Shown: positions 23,351 to 32,647, counted from the stretch's first letter. The stretch is 64,000 nt of DNA from Amycolatopsis thermoflava N1165 (GCF_000473265.1 NZ_KI421511.1:7599314-7663313); one strand, 5' to 3'. A program made the numbers and translations. Notes: generated by a model from the letters alone, not told the origin.

Positions 23351-24788
23351 CGAAGGTCGCCATCATCGCCATGTCCTCGTGCTCCAGGTTGTGGCAGTGC
23401 ACCACGTACCGGCCGGCGTAGCCGGTGAAGCGGACCGCCAGGTCGAGGTACTCGTGTGGCCGCAGGTCCACGGTGTCCTTCCACCCGGCGTCCGCGGGTG
23501 ACGGCGGGTCGCCGCGGCGGGTGAGCACCTGGAACGGGCTCAGGTGGACGTGCACCGGGTGGTGGGCGTCGCTGACGAGCCGCCACACCTCGGTCTGCCC
23601 GAGCACCGGGTCCGCGTCCGAGCCGTCCGGGTCGAAGCGGTCGCCGTTGACCATCCACATGCGGTGGTCGCCGTGGTGCTCCAGCGAGAACCGCCACTCG
23701 CGGGTCCGCGCGGCACGGGCCGGGTCGAGGCGCTCGATCCGGCTCAGCACCGGCGGCACAGCGCTGTCGTCGGCGGCCCGCCGCGTCACCCGGAACCGCA
23801 TCACGTCCGAGGTCGTCCGGTCGCCGAGGAGGTTCCGCAAGGTCACCTCGGCGCCCGGGGCGAAGGCGGCGAAGTCGACCACAACGTCGAACCGCTCACC
23901 CGGCGCGACCGGCAGTTCGGCGTGCGTGACCGGGGTTTCCAGCAGCCCGCCGTCGGACCCGACTTGCATCAGCGGCGCGCCCGGCCGCAGGGCGAGCAGG
24001 TAGCGGCGGGCGTTGGAGGCGTTGAGGATCCGGAACCGGTACCGCACGGCCGCGACTTCCAGCACGGGCCACGGCGCGCCGTTGACGAGGACGACGTCGC
24101 CGAGCACGCCCTCCATGAAGTCCTCGACCACGCCCGGACGGCGCAGGGCCGGGTCGAGCGAGGGGTAGGCGAAGGAGCCGTCCTCGGCGAACGCACGGTC
24201 GGTGATCACCAGCGGGACCTCGCGCTCGCCGCGCGGGAGCGGCAGCGCGTCCTCCTCGTCGTCACGCACCAGGTGCATCCCGAGCAGACCGCGGTAGACC
24301 TGCGGGCCGGTGAAGTCCATGCGGTGGTCGTGGTACCAGAGCGTGGCCGCCCGCTGCGTGCCCGGGTAGACGTGGTCGCGGGGGCCGTGCGCGGCCTCGG
24401 TGGGGAAGCCGTCGTGCTCGGGCGGGGTGTGACCGCCGTGCAGGTGCACCACGGTGGGCACCGGCAACTGGTTGTCGTGCGTGACGACCATCGGCCGTCC
24501 GCTGCGGCTGACGACCGTCGGGCCGGGGAAGCGCCCGTCGTAGGCGAGCACCCGGGTGCGCAGGCCGGGCAGGATCTCCAGGTCGGTCTCCCGCTGGGTG
24601 ATCCGGACGTGGTCGCCGGTCACCTCCGGCGGTACCGGCAGGGGCGCGGTGAACGGCTCGGGCAGCCGCGCGCCGCTGCGCACGAGCTCCGCGGTCTGGC
24701 TCGGCCTGGCGAGCAGCGGCCCGAACCCGGCCGCGGCGAGCCCGGCGAGCCCGGCCGCGCCGAGGAAGCCGCGGCGGGTCATCCTCAT
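23340..24788 (-). CDS. Secreted multicopper oxidase (CotA/bilirubin oxidase-like)
   Basis: The 482-aa protein has a Tat signal (TRRGFLGAAGLAGLAAAGF) and all copper ligands: HLHGGH, WYHDHR, HPVHVHLSPF and HCHNLEHEDMAMM, the last giving the type 1 centre with an axial Met. It is a three-domain laccase-type enzyme that oxidises phenols, bilirubin-like compounds or metal ions with reduction of oxygen to water. The start overlaps the upstream membrane gene stop (ATGA), so it is made with two membrane proteins. Family members include spore-coat laccase and phenoxazinone synthase; the substrate is open. Confidence 0.92.
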   Translation of the reverse strand: MRMTRRGFLGAAGLAGLAAAGFGPLLARPSQTAELVRSGARLPEPFTAPLPVPPEVTGDHVRITQRETDLEILPGLRTRVLAYDGRFPGPTVVSRSGRPMVVTHDNQLPVPTVVHLHGGHTPPEHDGFPTEAAHGPRDHVYPGTQRAATLWYHDHRMDFTGPQVYRGLLGMHLVRDDEEDALPLPRGEREVPLVITDRAFAEDGSFAYPSLDPALRRPGVVEDFMEGVLGDVVLVNGAPWPVLEVAAVRYRFRILNASNARRYLLALRPGAPLMQVGSDGGLLETPVTHAELPVAPGERFDVVVDFAAFAPGAEVTLRNLLGDRTTSDVMRFRVTRRAADDSAVPPVLSRIERLDPARAARTREWRFSLEHHGDHRMWMVNGDRFDPDGSDADPVLGQTEVWRLVSDAHHPVHVHLSPFQVLTRRGDPPSPADAGWKDTVDLRPHEYLDLAVRFTGYAGRYVVHCHNLEHEDMAMMATFVTR

Positions 24789-25198
24789 CGCGACCGCCTC
24801 CGCGCCGCGGACTCCCGGAACAGCCACACGGTCAGCAGGACCTGCGCGGCGACCAGCGTGACCCCGAGCGGGACGTGGACCGCCACGTCGCCCGAGTACC
24901 CGAAGCCGGTCTGGAGCTGCTCGGTGAGCGCGATCCCGACCGCGGCGGTCAGCGGCCAGAACCGGCCGTGCCCGCCCCACACGTAGACCACCGCGACGAC
25001 CACCTGGATCACGCCCAGCCCGCTGACGACCATCGAGTTCAGCTCGTGCACGCCCAGCGCGTCGATCTCACCGGCCAGGAACTCCCCGGCGAACACGGGC
25101 TGCGCGACCACGCACACCGCGTGCAGAACGGTGACCACCCGCAACACCGCCAGCGTCCGGCGCGGGCCGATGACGGGGGCGTCGGCGGTGGCGGTCAT
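24785..25198 (-). CDS. Four-helix integral membrane protein
   Basis: The 137-aa protein has about four hydrophobic segments (TLAVLRVVTVLHAVCVVAQP; SMVVSGLGVIQVVVAVVYVW; FWPLTAAVGIALTEQL; PLGVTLVAAQVLLTVWLF). A conserved-looking HELNSM motif lies before the second helix. It ends in a basic tail. It is coupled by ATGA to both its upstream membrane gene and the downstream multicopper oxidase. No enzyme motif is visible. A role in delivering electrons, copper or substrate to the oxidase is conjecture. Confidence 0.75.
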   Translation of the reverse strand: MTATADAPVIGPRRTLAVLRVVTVLHAVCVVAQPVFAGEFLAGEIDALGVHELNSMVVSGLGVIQVVVAVVYVWGGHGRFWPLTAAVGIALTEQLQTGFGYSGDVAVHVPLGVTLVAAQVLLTVWLFRESAARRRSR

Positions 25199-25782
25199 CG
25201 CCGGCTCCCGCGCGCCAGCAGCAGCGACCACACCGGCAGCCCGAGCCAGCCGATCGCGCCGAGGACCACCCCGATACCACCGACGGCGTACTGACCCGCC
25301 GACTCGGACGGCAGCGCCAGCGCGCCCCACACCAGCAGCGCCCCGGCGAGGTACCCGGCGCCGACCACCGTGCCGCAGCGCCGGAGCGTCCGCGGCAGCC
25401 CGCGACTGACCAGCAGCACCCAGGCGAACACGAACACGAAGCAGCCGGTCACCCACCACACCTGGGTCTCGAACTCCAGCACGTCGGCGAGCAGCAGCGC
25501 CTGCAGCACGACGACGCCGGCCATCGCCGCGACCCCGGCGACCGCGACCCGGCCGCCCAGTGCGACCGCGACCGGCACGAGCGCCGCGAACTGCACCGCC
25601 ACCAGCACGTCGTTCACCGGGCCCGTCCAGGCCAGCTGCCCCGGCACGTCCCGCCACGCCTCTCCCGAGGCGAAGAACAGGATCAGCAACACGTTGGCTG
25701 CGGCACCCGCAACCCCAGCGGCCAGGGCGAACCCGCTCGTATCCCGCCGCGTCCCGGTCATCGTTCCGGTCATCTCGGTCAC
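25195..25782 (-). CDS. Six- to seven-helix membrane protein
   Basis: The 195-aa protein is almost entirely hydrophobic, with about six helices (TSGFALAAGVAGAAANVLLI; VLVAVQFAALVPVAVAL; VAGVAAMAGVVVLQALLLAD; WWVTGCFVFVFAWVLLVSRG and two more). The fold resembles DUF4386-like membrane proteins of actinomycetes, but this is not certain. It starts at GTG after GAGGAGCGAG. It is the first gene of the three-gene unit with the membrane protein and multicopper oxidase, and is divergent from the sensor kinase at 25909. Confidence 0.75.
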   Translation of the reverse strand: MTEMTGTMTGTRRDTSGFALAAGVAGAAANVLLILFFASGEAWRDVPGQLAWTGPVNDVLVAVQFAALVPVAVALGGRVAVAGVAAMAGVVVLQALLLADVLEFETQVWWVTGCFVFVFAWVLLVSRGLPRTLRRCGTVVGAGYLAGALLVWGALALPSESAGQYAVGGIGVVLGAIGWLGLPVWSLLLARGSRR

Positions 25783-25908
25783 CTCGCTCCTCGTGCGGTT
25801 CCCGGGACGCTAGGAGCGGCGGGCACGCGGCGGAACGGGGTGGACCGCGGGGGCGGGGCGCGGTCTTCCACCATGGACTCCCGCTGCCCGGCGGCCGACA
25901 ATGCGGTG

Positions 25909-27948
25909 ATGGTCCAGGGGTCCGCGGCCCTGAGGTGGACGGGCATCGCGCTCGGCGCCGCCGGGCTCGCCGCGGCCACCGGGCGGGCGCTGTTCACCCC
26001 GCAGCCCGGCGGGACGCTCGGCGCGCTGAGCTGGACCGCCTTCGGCGTCGCGCCGTTGTTCGTCGTCGCCGTGTGGCTGGTGCGCCGCAAACCCGATCAC
26101 CCGCAGGCGCGGCGGCTGCTCCTGGTGGGCAGCGCGCTGGCGGTCAACGTCGGCATCGAGGGCCCGATCCGCTCCGCCTACTCTCGCTCCGGCGCCGGCG
26201 ACTGGTTCTGGCTCGCCAACCTCGTCTGGCAGTACACCGGCCTGCTCGCGATGATCGGCGCGGCCCTGCTGCTGGCGTCCTTCCCGGACGGTGTGGTCGA
26301 GCAGCGGTGGCAGCGGATCGTGCTCCGGCTGCTGTGGGCGCACCTGCTGCTGCCGCCGCTGCTGTTGCTGGCCCGGCCGACCCTCGTCGTCGACGGCTAC
26401 CTGCTCGACCCCGACCCGCTGATCGCGAACCCGTTCGCGGTGCCGTGGCTGTCCTGGCTCGGCGGCCCGCTCACCTCGGCCATGCTGGGCTACTACGGGT
26501 TCGTCGCGGTGTGCCTGCTCTTCGTCCGGTTCGCGCGGGCGGGCCGCGCGCAGCGGGCGCGGATGCGGCTGCTCGTCGTCGTGTCGGCGGCGCTGCTGGT
26601 GATCTACCCCGCGCAGATGGTCCTCGCCGACCGCTACGGCGCTCCGGAGCCGTGGTGGGTGCGGCTGCTCGCGGTCGCGGGGGTCGTTCTGCTGGCGATG
26701 GTCCCCGTGACCATCGTCGTCGGCGTGGTGCGGCACCGGTTGTTCGACATCGAGGTGGCGCTGCGCCGCTCGATGGTGTTCGCCGCGTTGTCGGCCGGCA
26801 TCGCCGCCGTCTACTTCGGACTTGCCGCGGCGCCTGGTCTCGCACTGGGCGACCGGCTGCCGGTGGAGCTGGCGGTCGTGCTGACCATCGCCGTGGCCGC
26901 CGCGATCCAGCCCGTGCGCCGCCGCCTCGAAGCGCTGGCGGGCCGGCTGGTGTTCGGCGAGCGGGTCAACCGCTACCAGCTGGTGACCGACTTCGGCGTC
27001 GCGCTGGAGAACACCCTCGACCTCGGCGAGCTGCTGCCGCGGCTGGCCGCGACGGTGTGCCGCGGTCTGTCCGCGTCCTGGGTGCGGGTGTCGGTGCCCG
27101 GATCGGCCGCCACCGCGGGCGAGCCGCACGGGCCGCCCGCGCTGCGGGTGCCGCTGGAGCGGGCGGGCGAGGTGATCGGGCACATCGAGTGCGGGCCGCG
27201 GGACGGCGGCTACGACGAGGCGGACCGGGACCTGCTGGCCACGCTGGCCCGGCAGGCCGCGCCGGCGATCGCCAATGTCGGGCTCACCACGCGGCTGGCC
27301 GAGCAGGTCGCGGAGCTGGGCCGGTCGCGGGCGCGCCTGGTGGCCGCGGAGGACGGCGAGCGGCGCCGGATCGAGCGCGACATCCACGACGGCGCGCAAC
27401 AGCAGGTGGTCGCGTTGATCATGAAGCTGCGGCTGGCCCGCAACCAGGTCGGCCGCGGCGAGCGGGAACCCGCGGCGGTGCTGGACGAGCTGCAGCGCGA
27501 CGCGCGGGACCTGCTCACCGACCTGCGCGAGCTGGCGCACGGCATCCACCCGCCGGTGCTGAGCGACCAGGGGCTGGTCGCGGCGGTCGAGGCGCGGGTG
27601 GACCGGCTGCCGCTGGAGGTCGCCGTCCGGGCCGGCGACGCGTTGCGCGGCGAGCGGCTCGGGGCCGAGGTCGAGGGCGCGGCCTACTTCGTCATCTGCG
27701 AGGCCCTGACGAACGTCGTCAAGCACGCGGCGGCGCGCAGCGCGGACATCGACCTGGCGCGGCACAACGGCACGCTCGTCGTGCGGGTGCACGACGACGG
27801 GATCGGGCTCGCGGCCGGGGAGTCCGGCCACGGCATGACGAACTTGCGTGACCGGGTCGAGGCGATCGGCGGCAGGCTGCGCGTGGACAGCGCGGCCGGC
27901 GCCGGGACCACGGTGTGCGCGGAACTGCCGGTGGCGGGTCATGGCTGA
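25909..27948 (+). CDS. Membrane sensor histidine kinase (NarL/DesK class)
   Basis: The 679-aa kinase has an N-terminal region with about eight membrane helices, then a GAF-like domain (residues about 350-460, containing FGVALENTLDLGELLPRLAA). The HisKA_3 phosphoacceptor is His493 in RRIERDIHDGAQQQ, and the ATPase domain has EALTNVVKHA and DDGIGLAAGESGHGMTNLRD. Longer starts exist (ATG at 25873), but 25909 directly precedes the first helix. Its last bases overlap the response regulator. The membrane-embedded sensor suggests a lipophilic or envelope signal. Confidence 0.88.
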   Translation: MVQGSAALRWTGIALGAAGLAAATGRALFTPQPGGTLGALSWTAFGVAPLFVVAVWLVRRKPDHPQARRLLLVGSALAVNVGIEGPIRSAYSRSGAGDWFWLANLVWQYTGLLAMIGAALLLASFPDGVVEQRWQRIVLRLLWAHLLLPPLLLLARPTLVVDGYLLDPDPLIANPFAVPWLSWLGGPLTSAMLGYYGFVAVCLLFVRFARAGRAQRARMRLLVVVSAALLVIYPAQMVLADRYGAPEPWWVRLLAVAGVVLLAMVPVTIVVGVVRHRLFDIEVALRRSMVFAALSAGIAAVYFGLAAAPGLALGDRLPVELAVVLTIAVAAAIQPVRRRLEALAGRLVFGERVNRYQLVTDFGVALENTLDLGELLPRLAATVCRGLSASWVRVSVPGSAATAGEPHGPPALRVPLERAGEVIGHIECGPRDGGYDEADRDLLATLARQAAPAIANVGLTTRLAEQVAELGRSRARLVAAEDGERRRIERDIHDGAQQQVVALIMKLRLARNQVGRGEREPAAVLDELQRDARDLLTDLRELAHGIHPPVLSDQGLVAAVEARVDRLPLEVAVRAGDALRGERLGAEVEGAAYFVICEALTNVVKHAAARSADIDLARHNGTLVVRVHDDGIGLAAGESGHGMTNLRDRVEAIGGRLRVDSAAGAGTTVCAELPVAGHG

Positions 27949-28612
27949 GCGGCTGCGGATCGTGCTCGCGGAGGACAACTACCTCGTCCGCGAAGGCACC
28001 CGGCGTCTCCTGGAGGACTCCGGGGAGGTCGAGGTGCTGGCCGCGGTCGGAAACGCAGGCGAGCTGCGTGACGCGGTGCGGCGGCTGCGGCCGGACGCGG
28101 TGCTCACCGACATCCGGATGCCGCCGGGGCACCACATGGAAGGGATCGAGGCGGCGCACGCCATCCAGGCCGAGCACCCGGGCACCGGGGTGGCGGTGCT
28201 GTCCCAGCACACCGACGAGAGCTACGCGTTCGCGCTGCTGCGCAACGGGACCGCGGGACTGGCCTACCTGCTGAAGGACCGGCTCGGCGACCTGGAGGAC
28301 CTGATCCGGGCGTTGCGGGCGGTGGCCCGCGGCGGGTCGGTCATCGACCCGCAGGTGGTGGACGCGCTGGTCGCGCGGCGGACGCGCACGGTCACCTCGC
28401 CGCTGACCGCGCTCACGCCGCGTGAGCTGGACGTGCTGCGGGAGATGGCGCAGGGCAAGACGAACGCGGGCATCGAACGCAGCCTGCACCTGTCGGCGTC
28501 CACTTTGGAAAAACACGTGAACTCGATCTTCGGCAAGCTCGGGCTCGCCGAGGAGCCGGTGCACCGCCGCGTCGCCGCGGTGCTCACGTTCCTGCGTGAG
28601 CACCGCGACTAG
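27941..28612 (+). CDS. NarL/LuxR-type response regulator
   Basis: The 223-aa protein has a receiver domain (acidic Glu11-Asp12, phosphorylation site Asp57 in VLTDIRMPPG) and a C-terminal LuxR helix-turn-helix (LTPRELDVLREMAQGKTNAG; STLEKHVNSIFGKLGL). The insertion GHHMEG after the phosphorylation site is typical of the DegU-like group in actinomycetes. It overlaps the kinase stop by eight bases, so it is its cognate partner. Targets are unknown; the divergent membrane protein/multicopper oxidase unit is the nearest candidate. Confidence 0.92.
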   Translation: MAERLRIVLAEDNYLVREGTRRLLEDSGEVEVLAAVGNAGELRDAVRRLRPDAVLTDIRMPPGHHMEGIEAAHAIQAEHPGTGVAVLSQHTDESYAFALLRNGTAGLAYLLKDRLGDLEDLIRALRAVARGGSVIDPQVVDALVARRTRTVTSPLTALTPRELDVLREMAQGKTNAGIERSLHLSASTLEKHVNSIFGKLGLAEEPVHRRVAAVLTFLREHRD

Positions 28613-28626
28613 CGGGGGTCAGCCGG

Positions 28627-29241
28627 TCAGTACCACCACTGGTTCTGCGCGCCCGCCACGTACTGCCACAGCTGCACGACGGTGCCGTTGCGGTAGCTGG
28701 TGTTCAGGTCCGCGTCGAGGTACCGGCCGCTCTGCACGTTCTGCAGCCGCAGGTAGCCCTCGGGGATCTCGCTGGCGGCGAACCACTGGTTCTTCGCGCC
28801 CGCCACGTAGTCCCACAGCTGCACGACGGTGCCGTTGCGGTTGATCGTGTTCAGGTCGGCGTCGAGGTAGCGGCCGCTGTACGCGTTCTGGAACCGGTAG
28901 TAGCCCTCCGGGATCAGCCGGATGTACCAGGCCTGCTGAGCCGCGTACTGGTCACACGCCCACAGCTGCACCTTGGTGCCGTTGCGGTTGATCGTGTTGA
29001 GGTCCGCGTCCAGGCAGCGCGACGGGTCCGAGGCCGGGCCGAGCAGGTAGGCCTGCTCCTCGGCCATCGTGTTGACGCCGCCCTTGACCTGGTTCGGGTG
29101 CGCCGGGCGCAGCACCAGGCCGTCCAGCGACGTGACCGGCTCGCCGGCCTGCTGGGCCGCGCCCGCGTTCGGCGCCACGAACAGCGACAGCAGGCCGGCC
29201 AGCAGTGCCGCGGCCGCGAACGGCCGCTTCAGTCTTCTCAT
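28627..29241 (-). CDS. Secreted ricin-type beta-trefoil lectin
   Basis: The 204-aa protein has a signal peptide (cleavage near AGA, residue 28). The mature part is mainly three consecutive modules of about 45 residues with the RICIN pattern: (R)CLDADLNTINRNGTKVQLW, YLDADLNTINRNGTVVQLW and YLDADLNTSYRNGTVVQLW, each followed by a Q-x-W (QQAWY, NQWFA, NQWWY). No catalytic domain is attached. It probably binds galactose-type or similar polysaccharides outside the cell. High DNA identity among the modules suggests recent internal duplication or gene conversion. Confidence 0.85.
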   Translation of the reverse strand: MRRLKRPFAAAALLAGLLSLFVAPNAGAAQQAGEPVTSLDGLVLRPAHPNQVKGGVNTMAEEQAYLLGPASDPSRCLDADLNTINRNGTKVQLWACDQYAAQQAWYIRLIPEGYYRFQNAYSGRYLDADLNTINRNGTVVQLWDYVAGAKNQWFAASEIPEGYLRLQNVQSGRYLDADLNTSYRNGTVVQLWQYVAGAQNQWWY

Positions 29242-29429
29242 GGGTTCCCCATTCCGTGACGGGGCGCGGAATCCTCCGGCCGCACCCCGGGAACTGGATC
29301 TTCGCCGTGGCGGCGCTCCGGAGTCGACCACATTTCCCGGACGCTCAACAACGCTGTTCAACGGTGTAACGGACCGGTATCGCGAACGATCTCTCCAGTG
29401 CTGCCACAGTTTCGCGGAGAGGATCGCCG

Positions 29430-30377
29430 GTGCGCCTGGAGCTGAAGTCGCGCGACCTCACCCGCGTGGGGCTGTCCAACGCCGCCGATCCGTGCTGGGA
29501 GCTGGCGAGCAGCGTGCGGCTGCTGCTGGACGAGGAGGTGGCGTTCGGCTGGTGGCGGCGCCGCGTCCAGGGGCGGCTGCCGGAGTCCTTCCCGGTGTTG
29601 CGGTGGCTGTACGGGTCGGGGGAGGTGCCGGAGTTCCTGCTGCCCGCGGGCGGTGACCTGGCGTCCGGGCTCGCGGCGGTGCTGGGCACGCAGCCGGACC
29701 GGGTGCGGGCCGCGCTGGCGGCGCTGCCGGAGCCGCGCGGCCTGCCACCGTGGGCCGCGGCGTTGCGGTCCGGTTCGGACGCCGCGCTGTCGCGGCTGGT
29801 GCAGGCGTTGCGGGAGTACTTCATGGTCGCGCTGGCGCCGCACTGGGACACCGTGCGGGCGCGGGTCGAGGTGGACCGGCAGGCGCGGATCCAGGCGCTG
29901 GCCGACGGTGGGGTGGACGGTCTGCTGGCCACGCTGCGCCCGGTGCTGCGGTGGGAGCCGCCGTACCTGGTGACGGGCGTGGCGAGCCCCGGCACGCCGC
30001 GGCGGACGGCCGGGGTGCTGCTTGTGCCCACCTATTTCACGGTGCAGCCGTGGATCGTGCCCGGCTCGGCGGGCCCGGTGCGCCTCGGATACCCCGCGGC
30101 GGCCGAAGACCCACGCGTCCGCCGCGCCCCGCACGCCACCCCGCGCGCCCTGGCGGCGCTGCTGGGCCCGACCCGCGCGGCGGCGATGGTCCTGGCAGCG
30201 GCCGGATGCAGCACGTCGGACCTGGCGGCGCGCCTGGGGGTGACCCCGTCCGCGGCGAGCAAGCACATGTCGGTGCTGCGGGCGGCCGGCCTGATCGCGA
30301 GCCACCGCAACCGCAACACGGTGCGTCATTCACTGACCCCATTGGGAATGGCGTTGGTGGACGGCGCTTCGGCCTGA
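29430..30377 (+). CDS. ArsR-type winged-helix regulator with N-terminal DUF5937-like domain
   Basis: The 315-aa protein has a long N-terminal region (SNAADPCWELASSVRLLLDE; PEFLLPAGGDLASGLAAVLG) of the kind seen in large actinomycete ArsR-like proteins. The C-terminal helix-turn-helix reads AAGCSTSDLAARLGVTPSAA then SKHMSVLRAAGLIASHRNRN. No metal-binding Cys cluster is visible, so the signal is probably not a metal. It is divergent from the lectin gene at 29241. The first of the repeats at 30363 begins inside its last codons. Confidence 0.82.
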   Translation: MRLELKSRDLTRVGLSNAADPCWELASSVRLLLDEEVAFGWWRRRVQGRLPESFPVLRWLYGSGEVPEFLLPAGGDLASGLAAVLGTQPDRVRAALAALPEPRGLPPWAAALRSGSDAALSRLVQALREYFMVALAPHWDTVRARVEVDRQARIQALADGGVDGLLATLRPVLRWEPPYLVTGVASPGTPRRTAGVLLVPTYFTVQPWIVPGSAGPVRLGYPAAAEDPRVRRAPHATPRALAALLGPTRAAAMVLAAAGCSTSDLAARLGVTPSAASKHMSVLRAAGLIASHRNRNTVRHSLTPLGMALVDGASA

Positions 30378-31048
30378 GCGAGCCCCGGCATCCGGGCAGC
30401 GGCGGCGGAATGGTGGGACATACCGCCGGCTGGGGCGGCGCGCGGGTGCGGCGCTAGGCACGCGTGGGATCGTGCGTGGCCGCGGCTGCCCTGGTCGTGC
30501 CGCGCATCGCGTTGTTGGGCGGTGCTGCGGCCCACGGCGGTTGCCGGCCGGTGCGGCGGCCGCGGCATGAGCGAGCCCCGGCGCCAGGGCAGCGGCGCGG
30601 CCCCGCCGAATGACACTTGCCGGGTGCGACGGCGCTTCAGCCTGGGACGGCGCTTTAGCCTGGGTGTGGCCCGGCGCGCGGCGATGGTGCTCAGGATGGG
30701 GCGGCGCGTCGGTACGGGTTGAGGCGCGATGGGATCGCGCGTGGCCGCCGTGTGGCACTTTGTCGCGCGGGCGGCGCTTCGGCGTCAGCGAGCCCGGGCA
30801 GCGGCGCAGGGCTCTCGGGATGGTGGGCGCCTCCGCCCGTTGGTGTCAGGTCGGCGGGGCGCGCGGCGGGATTCGGCGTAGTGCCTGTGGCCGGGCCGCC
30901 GTGTGGCACTTTGTCGCGCGGGCGGCGCTTCGGCCTGAGCGAGCCCCGGCATCCGGGATGGCGGTTGCCGGCCGGTGCGGCAGCCGCGGCATGAGCGAGC
31001 CCCGGCGCCAGGGCAGCGGCGCCGGGGCTCGGGGAGAAGGCGGGGCGG
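30378..31048. repeat. Non-coding region of nested direct repeats
   Basis: No convincing gene lies between the ArsR-type stop and the symporter stop. The DNA is a patchwork of repeated pieces: a 63-bp unit at 30536-30598 and 30960-31022 (one mismatch), a 39-bp unit at 30744-30782 and 30895-30933, and a 34-bp unit at 30363-30396 and 30924-30957. All are GC-rich, and several end in AGCGAGCCCCGGC. The copy near 31000 forms the symporter terminator hairpin, and the upstream copy is a decayed version. Reading frames here are products of base composition. Confidence 0.75.
30997..31030 (-). terminator. Perfect 13-bp hairpin after the symporter gene
   Basis: GAGCCCCGGCGCC (30997-31009) pairs perfectly with GGCGCCGGGGCTC (31018-31030) around an 8-base loop. 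It lies 19 bases beyond the symporter stop and is the likely end of that transcript. Its left arm and loop are part of the 63-bp direct repeat. Confidence 0.75.
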
Positions 31049-32647
31049 CTAGTGCGCCGTCGCCTTCTCGGCGCCGGCGCCGGTCAGCGAGCGCACCTCC
31101 ATCTCCGCGTGCTTGCGCTCGTCGTGCTCCTTCGACAGCAACGTGCCGACGATGCCGAGCAGGAACGACGCCGGGATGGACACCAGGCCCGGGTTCTGCA
31201 GCGGGAACCAGTCGAAGTCCGCGTTCGGCAGCATCGACTTCGGCGTCCCGGACACGGCGGGCGAGAACACGATCAGCGTGATCGTGATCGCCAGGCCGCC
31301 GTAGATGCTCCACAGCGCACCCGAGGTGTTGAACCGCTTCCAGAACAGCGAGTACAGGATCGTCGGCAGGTTCGCCGACGCCGCCACCGCGAACGCCAGC
31401 GCCACCAGGAACGCGACGTTCTGGTTCTTCGCCAGGATGCCGCCGACGATCGCGACCGCGCCGATCACCACGGCGGTGATCCGGGCGACCCGCACCTCGC
31501 CGTTGGGGTCGTCCACCTTGCCCTTCTTGATCACGTTCGCGTAGATGTCGTGCGCGAACGACGCCGACGCGGTGATCGTCAGCCCGGCCACCACGGCGAG
31601 GATCGTCGCGAAGGCGACCGCGGCGATGAACCCGAGCAGCACCGGCCCGCCCAGTTCCAGCGCCAGCAGCGGCGCCGCCGCGTTCTCCGAACCCGGCGCC
31701 TTCCGGATCACGTCCGCGCCGACGAGCGCGTTCGCGCCGTAGCCGAGCACAAGCGTGAACAGGTAGAACAGCCCGATCAGCGCGATCGCCCACACCACCG
31801 ATCGACGGGCTTCCTTCGCGGTCGGCACGGTGTAGAACCGCATCAGCACGTGCGGCAGGCCCGCGGTGCCCAGCACGAGCGCCAGGCCCAGCGACAGGAA
31901 GTCGATCTTCGACGTCCCGGTCGCGCCGTAGCGGGCGCCCGGGTTCAGCACCGCCTCGCTGGAGCGGTCCACCGCGCCCTGCAGCAGCGCGGACAGGTTG
32001 AGCCCGTACTTGCCCAGCACCCACACGGTCATCAGAGCGGCGCCCGCGATCAGCAGGACCGCCTTGATGATCTGCACCCAGGTGGTGCCCTTCATGCCGC
32101 CGACGAGCACGTAGATGATCATCACGACGCCCACGACGGCGATGACCACCGACTGCCCGATCCCGCTGGACACGCCCAGCAGCAACGAAACCAGCACACC
32201 GGCGCCGGCCATCTGGGCCAGCAGGTAGAAGAAGCTCACCGCGAGCGTGGACGTCGCCGCCGCCGCGCGCACCGGCCGCTGCCGCATCCGGAACGCCAGC
32301 ACGTCGCCCATCGTGAACTTGCCGGTGTTGCGCAGCAGTTCCGCGACCAGCAGCAGCGCGACCAGCCACGCCACCAGGAAGCCGATGGAGTACAGGAACC
32401 CGTCGTAGCCGTACACCGCGATGGCGCCGGCGATGCCGAGGAACGACGCGGCCGACAGGTAGTCACCGGCGATCGCGACGCCGTTCTGCGGTCCGGTGAA
32501 CGCGCGCCCGGCCGCGTAGTAGTCCGACGCGGTCTTGGTGTTGCGGCTGGCCCGCAGCACGATCACCAGTGTGACGGCCACGAACAGGCCGAAGATGCTG
32601 ATGTTGAGCGCGGGGCTGCTGCCCGCGACTCCCGCGGCGAGGTTCAT
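31049..32647 (-). CDS. actP: Sodium/solute symporter, acetate permease (ActP) type
   Basis: The 532-aa protein has about 13 membrane helices and SSS-family motifs: GRAFTGPQNGVAIAGDYLSA, the conserved GLPHVLMRFYTVPTAKEARR and ITASASFAHDIYANVIKKGK. This pattern is that of cation/acetate symporters. The adjacent DUF485 gene upstream overlaps its start (ATGA), the same pairing as E. coli yjcH-actP. It probably imports acetate or another short monocarboxylate with sodium or protons. Confidence 0.9.
   Translation of the reverse strand: MNLAAGVAGSSPALNISIFGLFVAVTLVIVLRASRNTKTASDYYAAGRAFTGPQNGVAIAGDYLSAASFLGIAGAIAVYGYDGFLYSIGFLVAWLVALLLVAELLRNTGKFTMGDVLAFRMRQRPVRAAAATSTLAVSFFYLLAQMAGAGVLVSLLLGVSSGIGQSVVIAVVGVVMIIYVLVGGMKGTTWVQIIKAVLLIAGAALMTVWVLGKYGLNLSALLQGAVDRSSEAVLNPGARYGATGTSKIDFLSLGLALVLGTAGLPHVLMRFYTVPTAKEARRSVVWAIALIGLFYLFTLVLGYGANALVGADVIRKAPGSENAAAPLLALELGGPVLLGFIAAVAFATILAVVAGLTITASASFAHDIYANVIKKGKVDDPNGEVRVARITAVVIGAVAIVGGILAKNQNVAFLVALAFAVAASANLPTILYSLFWKRFNTSGALWSIYGGLAITITLIVFSPAVSGTPKSMLPNADFDWFPLQNPGLVSIPASFLLGIVGTLLSKEHDERKHAEMEVRSLTGAGAEKATAH

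Noticed and set aside
30600-31281. Several frames over 200 codons in the repeat region
   Set aside because: They lack domain-like sequence, cover direct repeats and run into the symporter gene antisense.
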